Assembly: GCF_000012085.2 (NCBI RefSeq)
Contig: NC_008710.1
Span: 310,001 to 374,000 of the forward strand
DNA length: 64,000 nt
DNA from: Borrelia turicatae 91E135
GTDB taxonomy: Bacteria; Spirochaetota; Spirochaetia; Borreliales; Borreliaceae
Direction: 5' to 3'
Shown here: piece by piece, positions 1 through 9,989 of the stretch
Layout: each line of letters opens with the position of its first letter
Numbering within the stretch: the stretch's first letter is position 1
Notes under the pieces: model-generated
Seen by the model: only the letters and a program-made list of their open reading frames with translations
What the model was told of the DNA's origin: nothing
Database searches by the model: none
Program-made: the position numbers and the translations under genes

Positions 1-488
1 AAATTATTTATTCCCTGTTCAGCAAGCCGCATCTTTTTAGGGCCTTCAAATTTAAAAGGCTTAGTAACAACCCCAACAGTCAAAATTCCAAGTTCTTTAG
101 CCACTTGAGCAATAACAGGTGCAGCGCCTGTTCCAGTTCCTCCACCCATTCCAGCAGTAATAAATACCATATCAGCACCTGCTAGATGATTTTTAATAAT
201 ATCAATATCTTCTTCTGCAGCAGCTTGTCCAATCTCAGGTCTCCCACCGGCCCCAAGACCTGAAGTAACTTTAGCACCAAGCGCAATCTTTATTGGAGCA
301 ATAGAAGTTTGAAGAGCTTGAAGATCAGTATTTGCTACAATAAACTCAACATCTCTTACTCCATATTCAATCATACGATTGACAGCGTTGCTACCGCCAC
401 CGCCTGCACCAATTACTTTAAGAACCGTAGGATTTGTAGCAGAATCAAACCTTTTTGAATGACTATCAATAATATTATAATCTTTCAT
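1..488 (-). CDS. ftsZ: Cell division protein FtsZ, N-terminal part (cut by window edge)
   Basis: FtsZ is the tubulin-like GTPase that forms the division ring at midcell. The visible 162 residues start MKDYNIIDS, run into the nucleotide-binding stretch [13 protein letters not shown] and contain the tubulin signature [10 protein letters not shown] near residues 130-139, which binds GTP phosphates. The ATG is preceded by GGAGGAAG, a strong ribosome-binding site. The rest of the gene, with the catalytic T7 loop and the C-terminal tail, lies outside the window. It follows ftsA by 20 bases on the same strand, the usual ftsA-ftsZ order. Identification is secure from the motifs and context. Confidence 0.97.
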   Translation of the reverse strand, partial: MKDYNIIDSHSKRFDSATNPTVLKVIGAGGGGSNAVNRMIEYGVRDVEFIVANTDLQALQTSIAPIKIALGAKVTSGLGAGGRPEIGQAAAEEDIDIIKNHLAGADMVFITAGMGGGTGTGAAPVIAQVAKELGILTVGVVTKPFKFEGPKKMRLAEQGINN

Positions 489-508
489 TAAACTTCCTCC
501 ATGACTGG

Positions 509-1750
509 TCAAAACCACTCTTTCAAAAACCAACCTTTCAATTTTGAAGATATTTTACTTTGTCTCTTAGATTTATTATTTCCCTTCTTTAATTTATTGA
601 ATTTTTGCTGTTCATGCTTATAAAGAACAAGACCAAGAGCTGAGGAAAATTTAGGACCAATATATTCCTCTCCAACCCCATTAATATTCATTGGAAATCC
701 TATTCTTGATGGATATTTAAATATTTCTTCTGTTAAATTAGAAATACCGGGAAACAAAGAGCCTCCTCCAGTTAAAACAATTCCTCCATTAATCTTATTA
801 TAAAGCCCTCTCTTCATTATTTCAGCTTTTATCATCTCAAAAATCTCACTTAATCTTGAATTAATTATTATAGCCAATTCTTTTCGACTTTTCTCTTGAG
901 GCGGCCTGGTTCCAAGATTAGGAATAATAACACTTTCCACTTGACTCTCAAGAGCAGAAATATGAGCAACACCAGCCGTTATTTTAATATTCTCAGCAAT
1001 ATCTTCAGGTACTTTCCATACTTGTGCAATATCAAGAGTAACTCTATTTGCACCTATAGGAATTACTCCGGTATAATAAGGAGAGCCATCAATATAAAGA
1101 ATTATGTCTGTTGTACCTTTACCCATGTCAACAAACAAAACTCCCATTTCTCTCTCTTCCTTAGATAAAGTAGCATAAGATGAGGCCAAACTTCCAAGCA
1201 CAACTTCATCAACAGAAAATCCAGCACGATTCACACACCTAACCAAATTCTGACTTGAAGAACTAGATCCAGTAATAATATGCACTTCACCCTCAAGGCG
1301 GATTCCCATCATATCTATTGGATTTTTTATATGAGGAATTCCATCCACAATAAATTCTTGAGGAATCACATGTAAAATTTCTCTATCCATCGGAATCACA
1401 ATTGCCTTAGCAGCTTCAATAACACGTTCAACATCTTCATTATCAATCTCCCTGGTTTTTGAATTTATTGCAACAACCCCACGAGAATTAGTACCCTCGA
1501 TACTACTACCTGACATAGACACAGAAAGAGCGGAAATATCACACCCAGAAATAAGTTCAGCAGCTTCAATAGAACTAGAAATTGAATCAAGTGCAGCTTC
1601 AATATTTATAAGAACACCTTTCCTCACACCTCTTGATACACTAGTGCCTATTCCAACTATTTCCAACTGATTATTCAAGTTTACCTCAGCTACGACAGTA
1701 CAAATCTTTGAAGTTCCAACATCTAATCCTACTATCAAATCCCTAGACAC
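509..1750 (-). CDS. ftsA: Cell division protein FtsA
   Basis: FtsA is an actin-like ATPase that ties FtsZ filaments to the cytoplasmic membrane and recruits later division proteins. The 413-residue product has the actin-family phosphate-1 motif GLDVGTSK (residues 8-15), phosphate-2 DMGKGTTD near 208 and the adenosine motif [12 protein letters not shown] near 326. A region after about residue 80 corresponds to the 1C/SHS2 subdomain. It ends in an amphipathic tail rich in Lys, Trp and Phe ([11 protein letters not shown]), the expected membrane-targeting helix. The start is GTG and shares one base with the ftsQ stop, so the two are probably translationally coupled. Confidence 0.96.
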   Translation of the reverse strand: MSRDLIVGLDVGTSKICTVVAEVNLNNQLEIVGIGTSVSRGVRKGVLINIEAALDSISSSIEAAELISGCDISALSVSMSGSSIEGTNSRGVVAINSKTREIDNEDVERVIEAAKAIVIPMDREILHVIPQEFIVDGIPHIKNPIDMMGIRLEGEVHIITGSSSSSQNLVRCVNRAGFSVDEVVLGSLASSYATLSKEEREMGVLFVDMGKGTTDIILYIDGSPYYTGVIPIGANRVTLDIAQVWKVPEDIAENIKITAGVAHISALESQVESVIIPNLGTRPPQEKSRKELAIIINSRLSEIFEMIKAEIMKRGLYNKINGGIVLTGGGSLFPGISNLTEEIFKYPSRIGFPMNINGVGEEYIGPKFSSALGLVLYKHEQQKFNKLKKGNNKSKRQSKISSKLKGWFLKEWF

Positions 1751-2493
1751 TAATCTTCTCCTAACAAAATGATATTACCGCTTCTTAAATCAACAGTATC
1801 AGACCTTCCCTTAAGCAAATCAGATATCATGAATACCTTATGCATTACACTTATTAAATCCATATCCGTTGTTATTAATATCTTATTATATATATTTTTT
1901 ATATACAAAAAAATCTTGTAATCATAAAAATTCAACTTCAAAAAATTAATTTCCGATATTAAATTATACAAAGTATTTTGATTTATTTTAACATAGTTAA
2001 GGTTCTTTATAATAGCAAGCATTCTATCTTCTAAAAAATCACCAACTTCATTGCCATTTAAATTTAATCCACTAACTATAGGTAAATCATAAATTAAATC
2101 TTTACACTTTTCCAAAATTAAACCGTCTGAAGCAATAAAATAGTAAATAAAACTGCCATCAACATTCTCATAAGCAGTAACGATAGGCACTCTTCTCTCA
2201 ATATTAATGCTAATTGTATTAGGAAATTTAAGTTTTACCGTCACATTCTTTACCCTTCGATCTCTCATAATATTTTTCTCATAAGCACTAACATCAGCAT
2301 CATAATAATAAGTATTAGGCTTAATTCCTGAAATACTCAATATCTCTTCCTTAGAAATATGAATACTATCATTAAAATTAATGTATCTGATTAGAAAATA
2401 AGGGGAAATAAAAATAATAAAAACAATCTCAAGTAGTATAAGAGAAATTATTACATAAATATATATAATTAAAAATTTTCTATAAATCAACAT
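1750..2493 (-). CDS. ftsQ: Cell division protein FtsQ/DivIB
   Basis: This is a single-pass membrane protein of the divisome that links early and late division proteins. The 247 residues show a short cytoplasmic N-terminus, one membrane helix at about 6-34, and then a periplasmic POTRA-like segment at about 38-105 (I-S-K-E-E-I, then RRVKNVTVKLKFPNTISINI and RRVPIVTAY), typical of FtsQ/DivIB. A beta-rich domain follows. Sequence identity in this family is always low; the topology, the POTRA signature and the position between ftsW and ftsA make the call. It starts with ATG. Confidence 0.9.
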   Translation of the reverse strand: MLIYRKFLIIYIYVIISLILLEIVFIIFISPYFLIRYINFNDSIHISKEEILSISGIKPNTYYYDADVSAYEKNIMRDRRVKNVTVKLKFPNTISINIERRVPIVTAYENVDGSFIYYFIASDGLILEKCKDLIYDLPIVSGLNLNGNEVGDFLEDRMLAIIKNLNYVKINQNTLYNLISEINFLKLNFYDYKIFLYIKNIYNKILITTDMDLISVMHKVFMISDLLKGRSDTVDLRSGNIILLGED

Positions 2494-2532
2494 AAATTTA
2501 AGATTAAATTATCATTTTGATAAAACTTCAAA

Positions 2533-3636
2533 CTATTCACCTTCAACATCTCTAGAAACATTTGAAATAAGTCCAGAAAGAGCCATTGTAACAACAATAG
2601 AAGAACCACCTGACGAAAAAAATGGTAAATTTATACCTGTGGGAGGCAAAAGACCAATTGCAATTAAAATATTCATGATGCTTTGAAGAAAAATTGTAAG
2701 ACTTGCAATAAACGCAATAAAAAATCTAAATCTGGTCTTAGCAAAAAGGGCAACAAAATACCCAAAATAGAACAATAAAAAAAATAATACAATAGCAAGA
2801 CAAATCCCAAAAAATCCTAATTCCTCTCCAAGCACAGAAAAAATAAAATCAGAATTAGCCTCTGGAAGTCTGCCAAGCTTTACCTCACCCATTCCAAGCC
2901 CCCTCCCCCCAAGACCACCACTCTTAAAAGCATTAAGTGATGCAATTATTTGATACCCTTTTCCCAAAGGATCATCATAAGGATTTAAAAATGCAAAAAT
3001 TCTAGCAACTCTGTAAGGTTCAAATATTAAAAAAAGCATAGCAATTGGAACAAAAGTAAATAAAATAGCAAAAACATATCCCAATGACATTCCAGAAACA
3101 AACAAAACAATAAAGAAAAGCATAGCAAAATAAATAGCCGTTGAATAATCATTTTGCAAAATTATGAGCAACCAAAAAATACCAAAAATTAACATTGGCT
3201 TTATCCAATAAGAAATATTATTATCTGACTTTAATCTAAATCTACTCAAATAACTCGCAAGATAAATCGTAAAAGATACCTTAAAAATCTCTGAAGGCTG
3301 AATACTAACGCCTTTTAAAAATATCCACCTTTGTGTTCCTGAAACACTAGGAGAGAAAAAAGTTGCCAAAACTAATGTAAAAGTTACAAGCAATATAATA
3401 GAAACAATTTTTTTTAAAAAATCTAAAGAAATCCTTTCAAAGACAAAAAATACAATAAAACTTAAAAAAAGATATTTAAGACGCATTAAGAATAAAAAAT
3501 TAGGCTCCCCTGTAAGTTCTAGACTTAAAAAAAATGAAGATGTATAAAATACAACAAGACCATAAGCAATAAGCGACCATAAAACAAGTAAATAACATTT
3601 TCTAAGAGAGGTTCTCTCTACAAACATAAATATCAA
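2533..3636 (-). CDS. ftsW: Septal SEDS glycosyltransferase FtsW
   Basis: This is a polytopic SEDS-family protein that polymerises lipid II at the septum with a partner class B PBP. The 367 residues hold about ten membrane helices and the family motifs: SGTQRWIFLKGVSIQPSEIFK near 100-120, NPYDDPLGKGYQ near 218-229, and the C-terminal GINLPFFSSGGSS. FtsW and RodA are close; the division-cluster position favours FtsW. No class B PBP gene (ftsI) lies beside it, unlike most bacteria. The start is uncertain: TTG at 3636 has a weak GATGAG upstream, and an in-frame ATG lies three codons later at 3627. Confidence 0.92.
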   Translation of the reverse strand: MIFMFVERTSLRKCYLLVLWSLIAYGLVVFYTSSFFLSLELTGEPNFLFLMRLKYLFLSFIVFFVFERISLDFLKKIVSIILLVTFTLVLATFFSPSVSGTQRWIFLKGVSIQPSEIFKVSFTIYLASYLSRFRLKSDNNISYWIKPMLIFGIFWLLIILQNDYSTAIYFAMLFFIVLFVSGMSLGYVFAILFTFVPIAMLFLIFEPYRVARIFAFLNPYDDPLGKGYQIIASLNAFKSGGLGGRGLGMGEVKLGRLPEANSDFIFSVLGEELGFFGICLAIVLFFLLFYFGYFVALFAKTRFRFFIAFIASLTIFLQSIMNILIAIGLLPPTGINLPFFSSGGSSIVVTMALSGLISNVSRDVEGE

Positions 3637-3643
3637 TTTAAAC

Positions 3644-4699
3644 TCATCTAATCTTAAGAGTGCTTAAAGCAATTATAGCAAATATCAAACCTATTATCCA
3701 AAATCTAATAACAACCTGCATTTCAGACCACCCAAGCTCCTCAAAATGATGATGCAGTGGTGCCATTTTAAAAACCCTTTTCTTAGTATGCTTATAAACT
3801 ACAACTTGAATAATTACAGATAAAGTTTCAACCACAAAAACCCCTGCAAGAATTGCAAAAAGAATCTCACTCTTTAAGATTAAAGCTGTCATCCCAAGAA
3901 CCGCCCCGATTGAAAGACTACCAGTATCACCCATCATTATTTTAGCAGGATACGCATTAAACCACAAAAATCCAAAACTACCGCCAAGTAAAGCTCCAAG
4001 AAATACTACAAGTTCCTCAGCACCTTTAATATTTGGAATATTTAAATAAAATGCAAAATCTACTCTACTTGCAAGATATGCAATTATTACTAGAGCTCCT
4101 GTTACAACAATACTAAGTCCAATAGCAAGTCCATCAAGTCCATCTGTCAAATTAAAAGAATTAGACGCGGATATTAAAATAAACATCCCAAATGGAATAT
4201 ACAACACCCCCAAATCTAATTTAAGAGACTTAAAAAAAGGGAAATAAATTATACTAACATGTTCATCGCCAAAATAATAAAGCATAGTAACTGAAATACA
4301 AGAAAACAATATTTGCCCATAAATCTTAAATCGAGGATTAAGCCCATCTGAATTTTTTCTCTTTATTTTTAGCAAATCATCCATAAATCCTAAGCAAGCA
4401 AAACTAACCATGACAAAAAGTATAATTAAAAAGTAAATATTCCAAAAATCAATCCAGAAAAATAAAGAAACTAAAACACAAAAAAAAATAAGAATACCTC
4501 CCATAGTAGGAATTCCTATCTTCTCACTTAAATGGCGCTTTGGTCCATCTTTCCTTAAGATTTGATCTAGTTTTAGTTTTTTAAGTCTTAAAATAATAAA
4601 TGGACCAAAAATTAATGCAAGCAAAAATGCAAAAATAGTAGCATAAGCGGTTCTAAAAGTAATATATTTCAACAATCTAAGTCCTAAAAGACAAAACAT
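3644..4699 (-). CDS. mraY: Phospho-N-acetylmuramoyl-pentapeptide transferase MraY
   Basis: MraY makes lipid I from UDP-MurNAc-pentapeptide and undecaprenyl phosphate, the first membrane step of peptidoglycan synthesis. The 351-residue protein has about ten membrane helices. Its motifs are DGPKRHLSEKIGIPTMGG near 51-68, the aspartate loop NLTDGLDGLAIG near 184, FNAYPAKIMMGDTGS near 250, and the histidine loop PLHHHFEELGW near 316, all catalytic or substrate-binding in the family. The ATG has a very strong Shine-Dalgarno (GGGAGGG). It lies 8 bases from ftsW and 17 from murF. Confidence 0.97.
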   Translation of the reverse strand: MFCLLGLRLLKYITFRTAYATIFAFLLALIFGPFIILRLKKLKLDQILRKDGPKRHLSEKIGIPTMGGILIFFCVLVSLFFWIDFWNIYFLIILFVMVSFACLGFMDDLLKIKRKNSDGLNPRFKIYGQILFSCISVTMLYYFGDEHVSIIYFPFFKSLKLDLGVLYIPFGMFILISASNSFNLTDGLDGLAIGLSIVVTGALVIIAYLASRVDFAFYLNIPNIKGAEELVVFLGALLGGSFGFLWFNAYPAKIMMGDTGSLSIGAVLGMTALILKSEILFAILAGVFVVETLSVIIQVVVYKHTKKRVFKMAPLHHHFEELGWSEMQVVIRFWIIGLIFAIIALSTLKIR

Positions 4700-4716
4700 A
4701 TCCCTCCCATTAGTCC

Positions 4717-6108
4717 TTAAAGATAATCAAGAATCCTTTCAAGTCTATTTGATCTTGACCCTTTAATAGCAATAAAACACTCAGATTCCAAATTCTTCAC
4801 AAAATAATCAATAAAATTTTCAAAATTACTAAAATAAAATAAATTATCTAATGCTAAGTTTTCAATTTTTTTTACTTCTTGAAATTCTTCACCAATTAAA
4901 AAACCTTTATCAAAATTCATCAAAACAACTTCCCTAATTGCTGTTTTATGTACCTCATACGCAAATTTTCCAAGTTCTTTAAAAGCACCAAGAATAATAA
5001 ATTTTTTACCCTTTATCTCAAGACCCAAAATCATCTCCTTTAACGCCATAAATGAACCTAAATTACCATTATAAGAATCATTCAAAATCAAATAATCCTT
5101 TACTCTTAAAAGCTCTGCCCTACCTTTTTGAAAATCAGCGTGCAATAAACCATTACGAATCTCATTTTCACTCAGTCCAAGCAACAAAGCTAAATGAATG
5201 CAAGATATTGCATTGAAAATATTATGCTGACCGGGTAATAAAATAGAATAATCAAACCCTTTATAAGTAAAATCATAAAAAAATTTATCATTTACAAATG
5301 CAAATGATCTAATTTGAAGACTATGAAAATCAAAATAAAAAATATTAATCCCTGGATTAATAGACTTAGCCATTACTCTTAAATGTAAATGATAAGGACA
5401 ACTCTCATTTAAAATTACCATCTGAGTACTCTTAGTCATGATTTTACCCTTCTCAGCAGTAACAATCTCTAGATCTTCAAAAGCTTGCATATGAGCATAA
5501 CTTATATTTGTTACAATAACAATTTCGGGATTTAATATTTCAGCAAGGAGGTTCATCTCTCCAATATAGCTAATCCCCACTTCAAAAACAGCATACTCCT
5601 CATCTCCCTCAGTTCTCAAAATACTCAAAGGCAACCCAATATCCGAATTTAAATTTCCCCAAGTTTTGCAAGTTTTATATCTCTCTGACAATATGCTGTA
5701 AAGCATCTCTTTTGTTGTAGTCTTTCCATTACTACCAGTAATAGCTATCCTCTTAAAACTTGTTCTTGTAATAAAATGTGCTGCTAAGTTTTGAAGCAAA
5801 ATAACCACATTACTAGTAAGCAAAAAAACCAAATTCTCATCTCTGTTTAAATACTCAAGACACAAACTCTCACAATCTTTAGAGCACACAAAACATTTAA
5901 CACCAATATCAATTAAATATTCGACAAAAGAAAATCCATCCACCCTATCACCTTTATATGCAAAATAAAGACTAGCACTACTATTTTTAGCATTTATTTC
6001 ACGACTATCAAGCGAATAAAACGATACGATCTTTTGCATACTACTTGCATAACCAACAAATTTAATATCCTTTAGAGAATCTAAAATGTCTTCAATCTTT
6101 ATATGCAC
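4717..6108 (-). CDS. murF: UDP-MurNAc-tripeptide:D-Ala-D-Ala ligase MurF
   Basis: MurF is the cytoplasmic ligase that adds D-Ala-D-Ala to UDP-MurNAc-tripeptide. It has an N-terminal substrate domain, a central ATPase with the P-loop ITGSNGKTTTKEM near residue 124, the FEVGISYIGEM segment, and a C-terminal domain with LNDSYNGN, where the family more often has D-S-Y-N-A-N-P. Borrelia peptidoglycan contains ornithine rather than diaminopimelate, so the substrate tripeptide is probably the ornithine form (known for the genus). I place the start at GTG 6108, six bases after GAGGG; a TTG one codon upstream is possible. No murE, murD, murG or murC lies beside it. Confidence 0.94.
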   Translation of the reverse strand: MHIKIEDILDSLKDIKFVGYASSMQKIVSFYSLDSREINAKNSSASLYFAYKGDRVDGFSFVEYLIDIGVKCFVCSKDCESLCLEYLNRDENLVFLLTSNVVILLQNLAAHFITRTSFKRIAITGSNGKTTTKEMLYSILSERYKTCKTWGNLNSDIGLPLSILRTEGDEEYAVFEVGISYIGEMNLLAEILNPEIVIVTNISYAHMQAFEDLEIVTAEKGKIMTKSTQMVILNESCPYHLHLRVMAKSINPGINIFYFDFHSLQIRSFAFVNDKFFYDFTYKGFDYSILLPGQHNIFNAISCIHLALLLGLSENEIRNGLLHADFQKGRAELLRVKDYLILNDSYNGNLGSFMALKEMILGLEIKGKKFIILGAFKELGKFAYEVHKTAIREVVLMNFDKGFLIGEEFQEVKKIENLALDNLFYFSNFENFIDYFVKNLESECFIAIKGSRSNRLERILDYL

Positions 6109-6126
6109 CAAAAACCCTCATAGATT

Positions 6127-6408
6127 CTATCGTTTAATAACATTTATATCCTTATTATCCTTTTTTTCTAAATTCAAATAATCTTTACTAAGCTCTTCTA
6201 TCCTATCAATACTTTGAAGTTCATATATTATGGTTAACAATCTAAGATTTTCATCAATAATATTACTTTGTTCATCATTTAAACCTTCAAACTCACGCAA
6301 CTTTACAACATATCTAAAATTAAGATAAATATTTAAGCATATTATAATTGTTAATATCAGAATCAATAAAAAGTATAATCTAACTTCAATTTTTCCCATT
6401 TTACTCAT
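6127..6408 (-). CDS. ftsL: Cell division protein FtsL-like small bitopic protein
   Basis: A short protein of about 93 residues with a brief cytoplasmic tail, one membrane helix at about 9-31, and a periplasmic heptad-like segment (leucine and isoleucine spacing in LRLLTIIYELQSIDRIEEL), which fits the FtsL coiled coil. Position directly after rsmH is the standard place for ftsL. I chose ATG 6408, which overlaps the rsmH stop as ATGAGTAA and suggests coupling. A longer reading from GTG 6471 would overlap rsmH by 71 bases and has poorly placed ribosome-binding bases. Sequence conservation in FtsL is minimal, so the call rests on topology and context. Confidence 0.75.
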   Translation of the reverse strand: MSKMGKIEVRLYFLLILILTIIICLNIYLNFRYVVKLREFEGLNDEQSNIIDENLRLLTIIYELQSIDRIEELSKDYLNLEKKDNKDINVIKR

Positions 6409-7294
6409 ATAATTTTTTGATGACTCTAAGCTTAGCACTTCGTGATGCACTATTAAATCTCTTTTCTTCACACCTTGGCATTATAGGCTTTTTAGTAAGT
6501 ATACAATATTGGTCTTTACTTAAACCTTTAAAAAACTCTTTTACAATTTTATCTTCCAATGAATGAAATGTAACAATAGCCAAGACGCCATTATTTGATA
6601 AGCTTTCTACCCATAATGGCAAGCTTCTCTTTAAACGAAAAAGCTCATCATTAACATAAATTCTTAACGCTTGAAAAGTTTTTGTTGCCGGATTTATTTT
6701 AAGCTTTATCCTAGGATAGGCTTTGCTAACTATGTCCTGCAACTCTCTTGGGGTTTCTATTTTCTTAATTTTTCTATATTCTAAGATAGATTTAACAATT
6801 CTTCTAGAATAACGTTCACCACTTAATTCATATATTAAATTTTCAAGTCTTTTTTTGTCAAAAGTATTGATAATATCATAAGCACTAAGACCTCCAGCAC
6901 CAGGATACAGCCTCATATCTAATCTTTCATCTTCAAAAAAAGAAAATCCCCTACCACTCATTTTGTAATGAAACATGGAAATACCAAGATCAGCTAAAAT
7001 AAAATTGATTTTACTACTTAAAGGATATTCACTAAAGAAATCATCAAACCAAGTATTAAAATATGAAACTCTTCCCTTAAATTCTATAAGAGATTCTTTT
7101 GCCCTATTTAAAACAACGTCATCCCTATCAATCCCAATCACATTTATGTTTTGATACTTCTTAAGAACTGCACTTGAGTGCCCACCTTCCCCAAGAGTAC
7201 AATCAACAAAAACAAACCCATCACTTATATTTGATGCCTCTAAAAGATTAATAATTTCCTCAAGAAGTACAGGTATATGAAAAATATTACCCAT
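6401..7294 (-). CDS. rsmH: 16S rRNA (cytosine-1402-N4)-methyltransferase RsmH
   Basis: Formerly MraW. It uses S-adenosylmethionine to methylate N4 of C1402 in 16S rRNA, near the P site. The 297 residues carry the family start HIPVLLEEII, the AdoMet motif VDCTLGEGGHSSA near 29-41, DLGISMFHYKMSGRGFSF near 100-118, the NPATKTFQALRIYVNDEL block near 200, and VTFHSLEDKIVKEFF near 240. It begins with ATG in an 8-base overlap (ATGGGTAA) with the end of the upstream gene, and its own end overlaps ftsL. Confidence 0.97.
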   Translation of the reverse strand: MGNIFHIPVLLEEIINLLEASNISDGFVFVDCTLGEGGHSSAVLKKYQNINVIGIDRDDVVLNRAKESLIEFKGRVSYFNTWFDDFFSEYPLSSKINFILADLGISMFHYKMSGRGFSFFEDERLDMRLYPGAGGLSAYDIINTFDKKRLENLIYELSGERYSRRIVKSILEYRKIKKIETPRELQDIVSKAYPRIKLKINPATKTFQALRIYVNDELFRLKRSLPLWVESLSNNGVLAIVTFHSLEDKIVKEFFKGLSKDQYCILTKKPIMPRCEEKRFNSASRSAKLRVIKKLYE

Positions 7295-8120
7295 TAAGTG
7301 TAAACCTATAAGTTAAACTATTTTCGGTATTATAAACATCGCCATATTTGATCTTAATTTCGTTATGACCGCTAGTAAACTCAAGATTATTTATCTCAAT
7401 GTTTCCATTATCTCTTTTTATGTTAAAAAGATCTAAATTATAATCCTTATTATCAAAAACAACATATGAATTACCGTTTAAAGACATGCTCTGAAAATCA
7501 GCACGAAAAATACTGTTATTATTTAAAAACACTTCAAAATAGTAAATACCATTAATAGCTTTTGCAACACCAATATCTTTTTTCAAAAAATTTAAAACAA
7601 GACCATAATCACCCAATTCTAAATCTAAATCAATATTTTCCTTTAACTCAAACATTGTATCATCCTTACCTTTTAAAAGGATATTACTTAATAAAAAGGA
7701 AGAATTGATATTTAAATTATTTCTATTCTTTATCACAAATAAAGGATTAATTATATGCCCACTATAATGATCAACAACCACTACATCAAAAACTTTATTA
7801 TCATTCTTCAAAAAGATTTTCCCATCCTTATATATAAAATCACCAAAAAATTCCAAATTAAAACCCAAATCTTTATCAAAAATGATCAAAATGCTTCCAT
7901 CATATTCACTAACCTTATTCTTGGAATACAAAATCTTATAATTATTTGAAAAAATAGAAAAGTGTGTATCTAAAGCTCTTAATTTTATACCAATACTTAA
8001 AGTATCATTTCTCAATTCTCCAAAATCACTTACTAAATCAAACTTCTCATCCTTTCCAAACTCCAAAAACGCATACAAATTAAAAAAATTAAAGAAAAAA
8101 AGAACAGCAATGATCATCAC
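7287..8120 (-). CDS. Secreted beta-rich protein of unknown function (BB0307 type)
   Basis: I do not recognise a named family. The 277-residue product begins with a hydrophobic segment at about residues 2-17, ending near NLYA, that looks like a signal peptide or anchor. The rest alternates short hydrophobic and Asn/Asp-rich stretches typical of extracytoplasmic beta-sandwich proteins. No lipobox cysteine is present. It overlaps rsmH by 8 bases and starts 2 bases after the BB0308-type stop, so it is co-transcribed with division and wall genes. The GTG start at 8120 sits eight bases after AGGG; ATG 8117 is the alternative. An envelope role is an inference from location only. Confidence 0.75.
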   Translation of the reverse strand: MMIIAVLFFFNFFNLYAFLEFGKDEKFDLVSDFGELRNDTLSIGIKLRALDTHFSIFSNNYKILYSKNKVSEYDGSILIIFDKDLGFNLEFFGDFIYKDGKIFLKNDNKVFDVVVVDHYSGHIINPLFVIKNRNNLNINSSFLLSNILLKGKDDTMFELKENIDLDLELGDYGLVLNFLKKDIGVAKAINGIYYFEVFLNNNSIFRADFQSMSLNGNSYVVFDNKDYNLDLFNIKRDNGNIEINNLEFTSGHNEIKIKYGDVYNTENSLTYRFTLNG

Positions 8121-8122
8121 AA

Positions 8123-9190
8123 CTACAACCCTAAATAATTTAAATCACTATTATCATTAAAATATAAAATTCCTTCATCAAATTCAACATATGAATTCAC
8201 CTTATCTTTAAAAAAGATATTATCAAATAAACTATAAGAATCTACAGAATAAGTCCTTATATTGATCATACTACCACTCAAATCATAAAAATATACCCTA
8301 TACACTCTAGAAAAAGGATCATAAGAGGCTTTTAAAACAGAATTTTTATTATCAACTTTAAAAGTTTTACCACTATTAATATTAAGTATTAAAAATGAAT
8401 TTGCAGTCTCAACAAACAAATTATAAAATTTATCAATCTTAAAAAAAGGATTAAAATCTTTAATCTTTAAATTTTTCAAATATAAAAACTGATTATATCC
8501 ATCCTCTAAGTTAAAAACCTCTATAGAGTATTCCTCATTCCCTCTCAAAATACATAAATATTTGTTATTTAAGCTTAACTTAAGACATATAATTGGCAAA
8601 CCAACACCTAATAAATCACCACCATAAACCATTTTTCCACGTTTATACACATAAGTCTTGCCATCAGAGAGTCCTAAAGCCAAAACATCATCATTATAAT
8701 CAATACTTAATATTGAAGCTATAAACTTGAAAGACAAAATTCTACTTCCATCTGCCCCATAAACTTCTAAAGCCTTATGTAAATTATTTAAAGCAAAAAC
8801 AACATTATCTTTTGTAAAAACAAAATCCTTATATGCCAAAGAAAACAAAAATTTATCTGTCTTTCTAGAAAATACAGAATAATTATTTTTAAACCTGTTA
8901 AGCACATAATAATAGTCTGAAAAACTTACTAAACGATCACTTACAACATGATAATCATATTTATTGAAATCTAGATTCAAAATTTGATCATTAATAAAAA
9001 CATTACGCTTTGGAACAATATCAACCAAATTATCAGACTTCTTAAAGTGATTAAACTTATAAAAGATTGAAATATCAATCGTTGATTTCAAGATAGAATC
9101 AACTAATACTATGAATATCAATAAAAAAATTGATAACAAAAAATTTTTGATTTTTCTAAATCGAGTTGAATTTTCTTTACAAAGATTCAC
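8123..9190 (-). CDS. Membrane-anchored beta-propeller-like protein (BB0308 type)
   Basis: This 355-residue protein has a basic N-terminus, one membrane helix at about 15-35, and a long extracytoplasmic part. That part repeats blocks of about 40 residues with a hydrophobic strand, a D-G or N-D turn and another strand (LSIDYNDDVLALGLSDGKTYVY, then CLKLSLNNKYLCILRGNEEYSIEVFNLEDG), as in WD40/PQQ-like propellers. This is an inferred fold, not a matched family. It has no visible catalytic motif. It is embedded in the division operon, 2 bases from the BB0307-type gene. It begins at GTG 9190; the spacing to a clear ribosome-binding site is not ideal. Confidence 0.75.
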   Translation of the reverse strand: MNLCKENSTRFRKIKNFLLSIFLLIFIVLVDSILKSTIDISIFYKFNHFKKSDNLVDIVPKRNVFINDQILNLDFNKYDYHVVSDRLVSFSDYYYVLNRFKNNYSVFSRKTDKFLFSLAYKDFVFTKDNVVFALNNLHKALEVYGADGSRILSFKFIASILSIDYNDDVLALGLSDGKTYVYKRGKMVYGGDLLGVGLPIICLKLSLNNKYLCILRGNEEYSIEVFNLEDGYNQFLYLKNLKIKDFNPFFKIDKFYNLFVETANSFLILNINSGKTFKVDNKNSVLKASYDPFSRVYRVYFYDLSGSMINIRTYSVDSYSLFDNIFFKDKVNSYVEFDEGILYFNDNSDLNYLGL

Positions 9191-9215
9191 ACCTATTAAA
9201 ATCCTCCCCTCAAAC

Positions 9216-9974
9216 TCATCTACTCTTGCTCAAATCCGACTGAAATTTAACAGACCAAACTTCATAAAATTTTGTAAATTTCTCAGCTATCGATTTCTGA
9301 GAAGTAACAGTAGCTAAAGTTTTTCCGGCCTGAATATAACTTAAAATCTGTTCTGAGAGTCCATAAGCCCCATTTACTTCATATCTTGATCTTAACAAAA
9401 ATGCTCCTTCCTCTAGGAGATCTAAAGATTTAATAAGATGAGCTAATTGAACCTTATAAAAAGGACTATCAATAACTAAATTTTTTGACAAATTCTTAAA
9501 ATCAATAAAATTTTTAACCAGAACAATAAATTTAAGATATATATCTTCTAAAAAGAGAATCGCTTTAGAATCACCTTTACTAAAATACATTCCCAAATCA
9601 ATAAGATATCCTAACTTTCTAACAATCAAAAATCGTTCTTCAGGATTTAAATTAAGCACAGACTCATTATCCATAAGTTCGCCAAAAGAAATAAGTAAAA
9701 CAGGACTTACAAACAACGAAAAATCAGAAATAAAACTAAAAAGATTTACTCGAAAATCATAGTTAACTTTTAATCTAGGCTTTGTGTAAAAATAATTTAA
9801 TGATGCAATATAACTTAGAACATTTAAATTTAAGTTAATAAAATTAACCGTTACACCTGAATCCAGTGCAAGCTTACCGGATTTCTTGATGCCTTTTATG
9901 TCTTTTAAAGTTTGCAAAATAAGATCATCAATAAACAAAATTTTTTGATAATTTTCATTATGCACTAAATCCAT
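9216..9974 (-). CDS. Conserved Borrelia protein of unknown function (BB0309 type)
   Basis: A 252-residue protein with no signal peptide. It is mainly helical with long leucine-rich stretches (for example NLVIDSPFYKVQLAHLIKSL and EERFLIVRKLGYLIDLGMYF). One hydrophobic run near residue 85-100 (FSLFVSPVLLISFGEL) is probably a buried helix rather than a membrane span. I recognise no catalytic motif. It lies between recN and the propeller gene on the same strand with gaps of 15 and 25 bases, so it is very likely part of the same transcript. It starts with ATG. Confidence 0.72.
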   Translation of the reverse strand: MDLVHNENYQKILFIDDLILQTLKDIKGIKKSGKLALDSGVTVNFINLNLNVLSYIASLNYFYTKPRLKVNYDFRVNLFSFISDFSLFVSPVLLISFGELMDNESVLNLNPEERFLIVRKLGYLIDLGMYFSKGDSKAILFLEDIYLKFIVLVKNFIDFKNLSKNLVIDSPFYKVQLAHLIKSLDLLEEGAFLLRSRYEVNGAYGLSEQILSYIQAGKTLATVTSQKSIAEKFTKFYEVWSVKFQSDLSKSR

Positions 9975-9989
9975 AAATACTCACTCATA

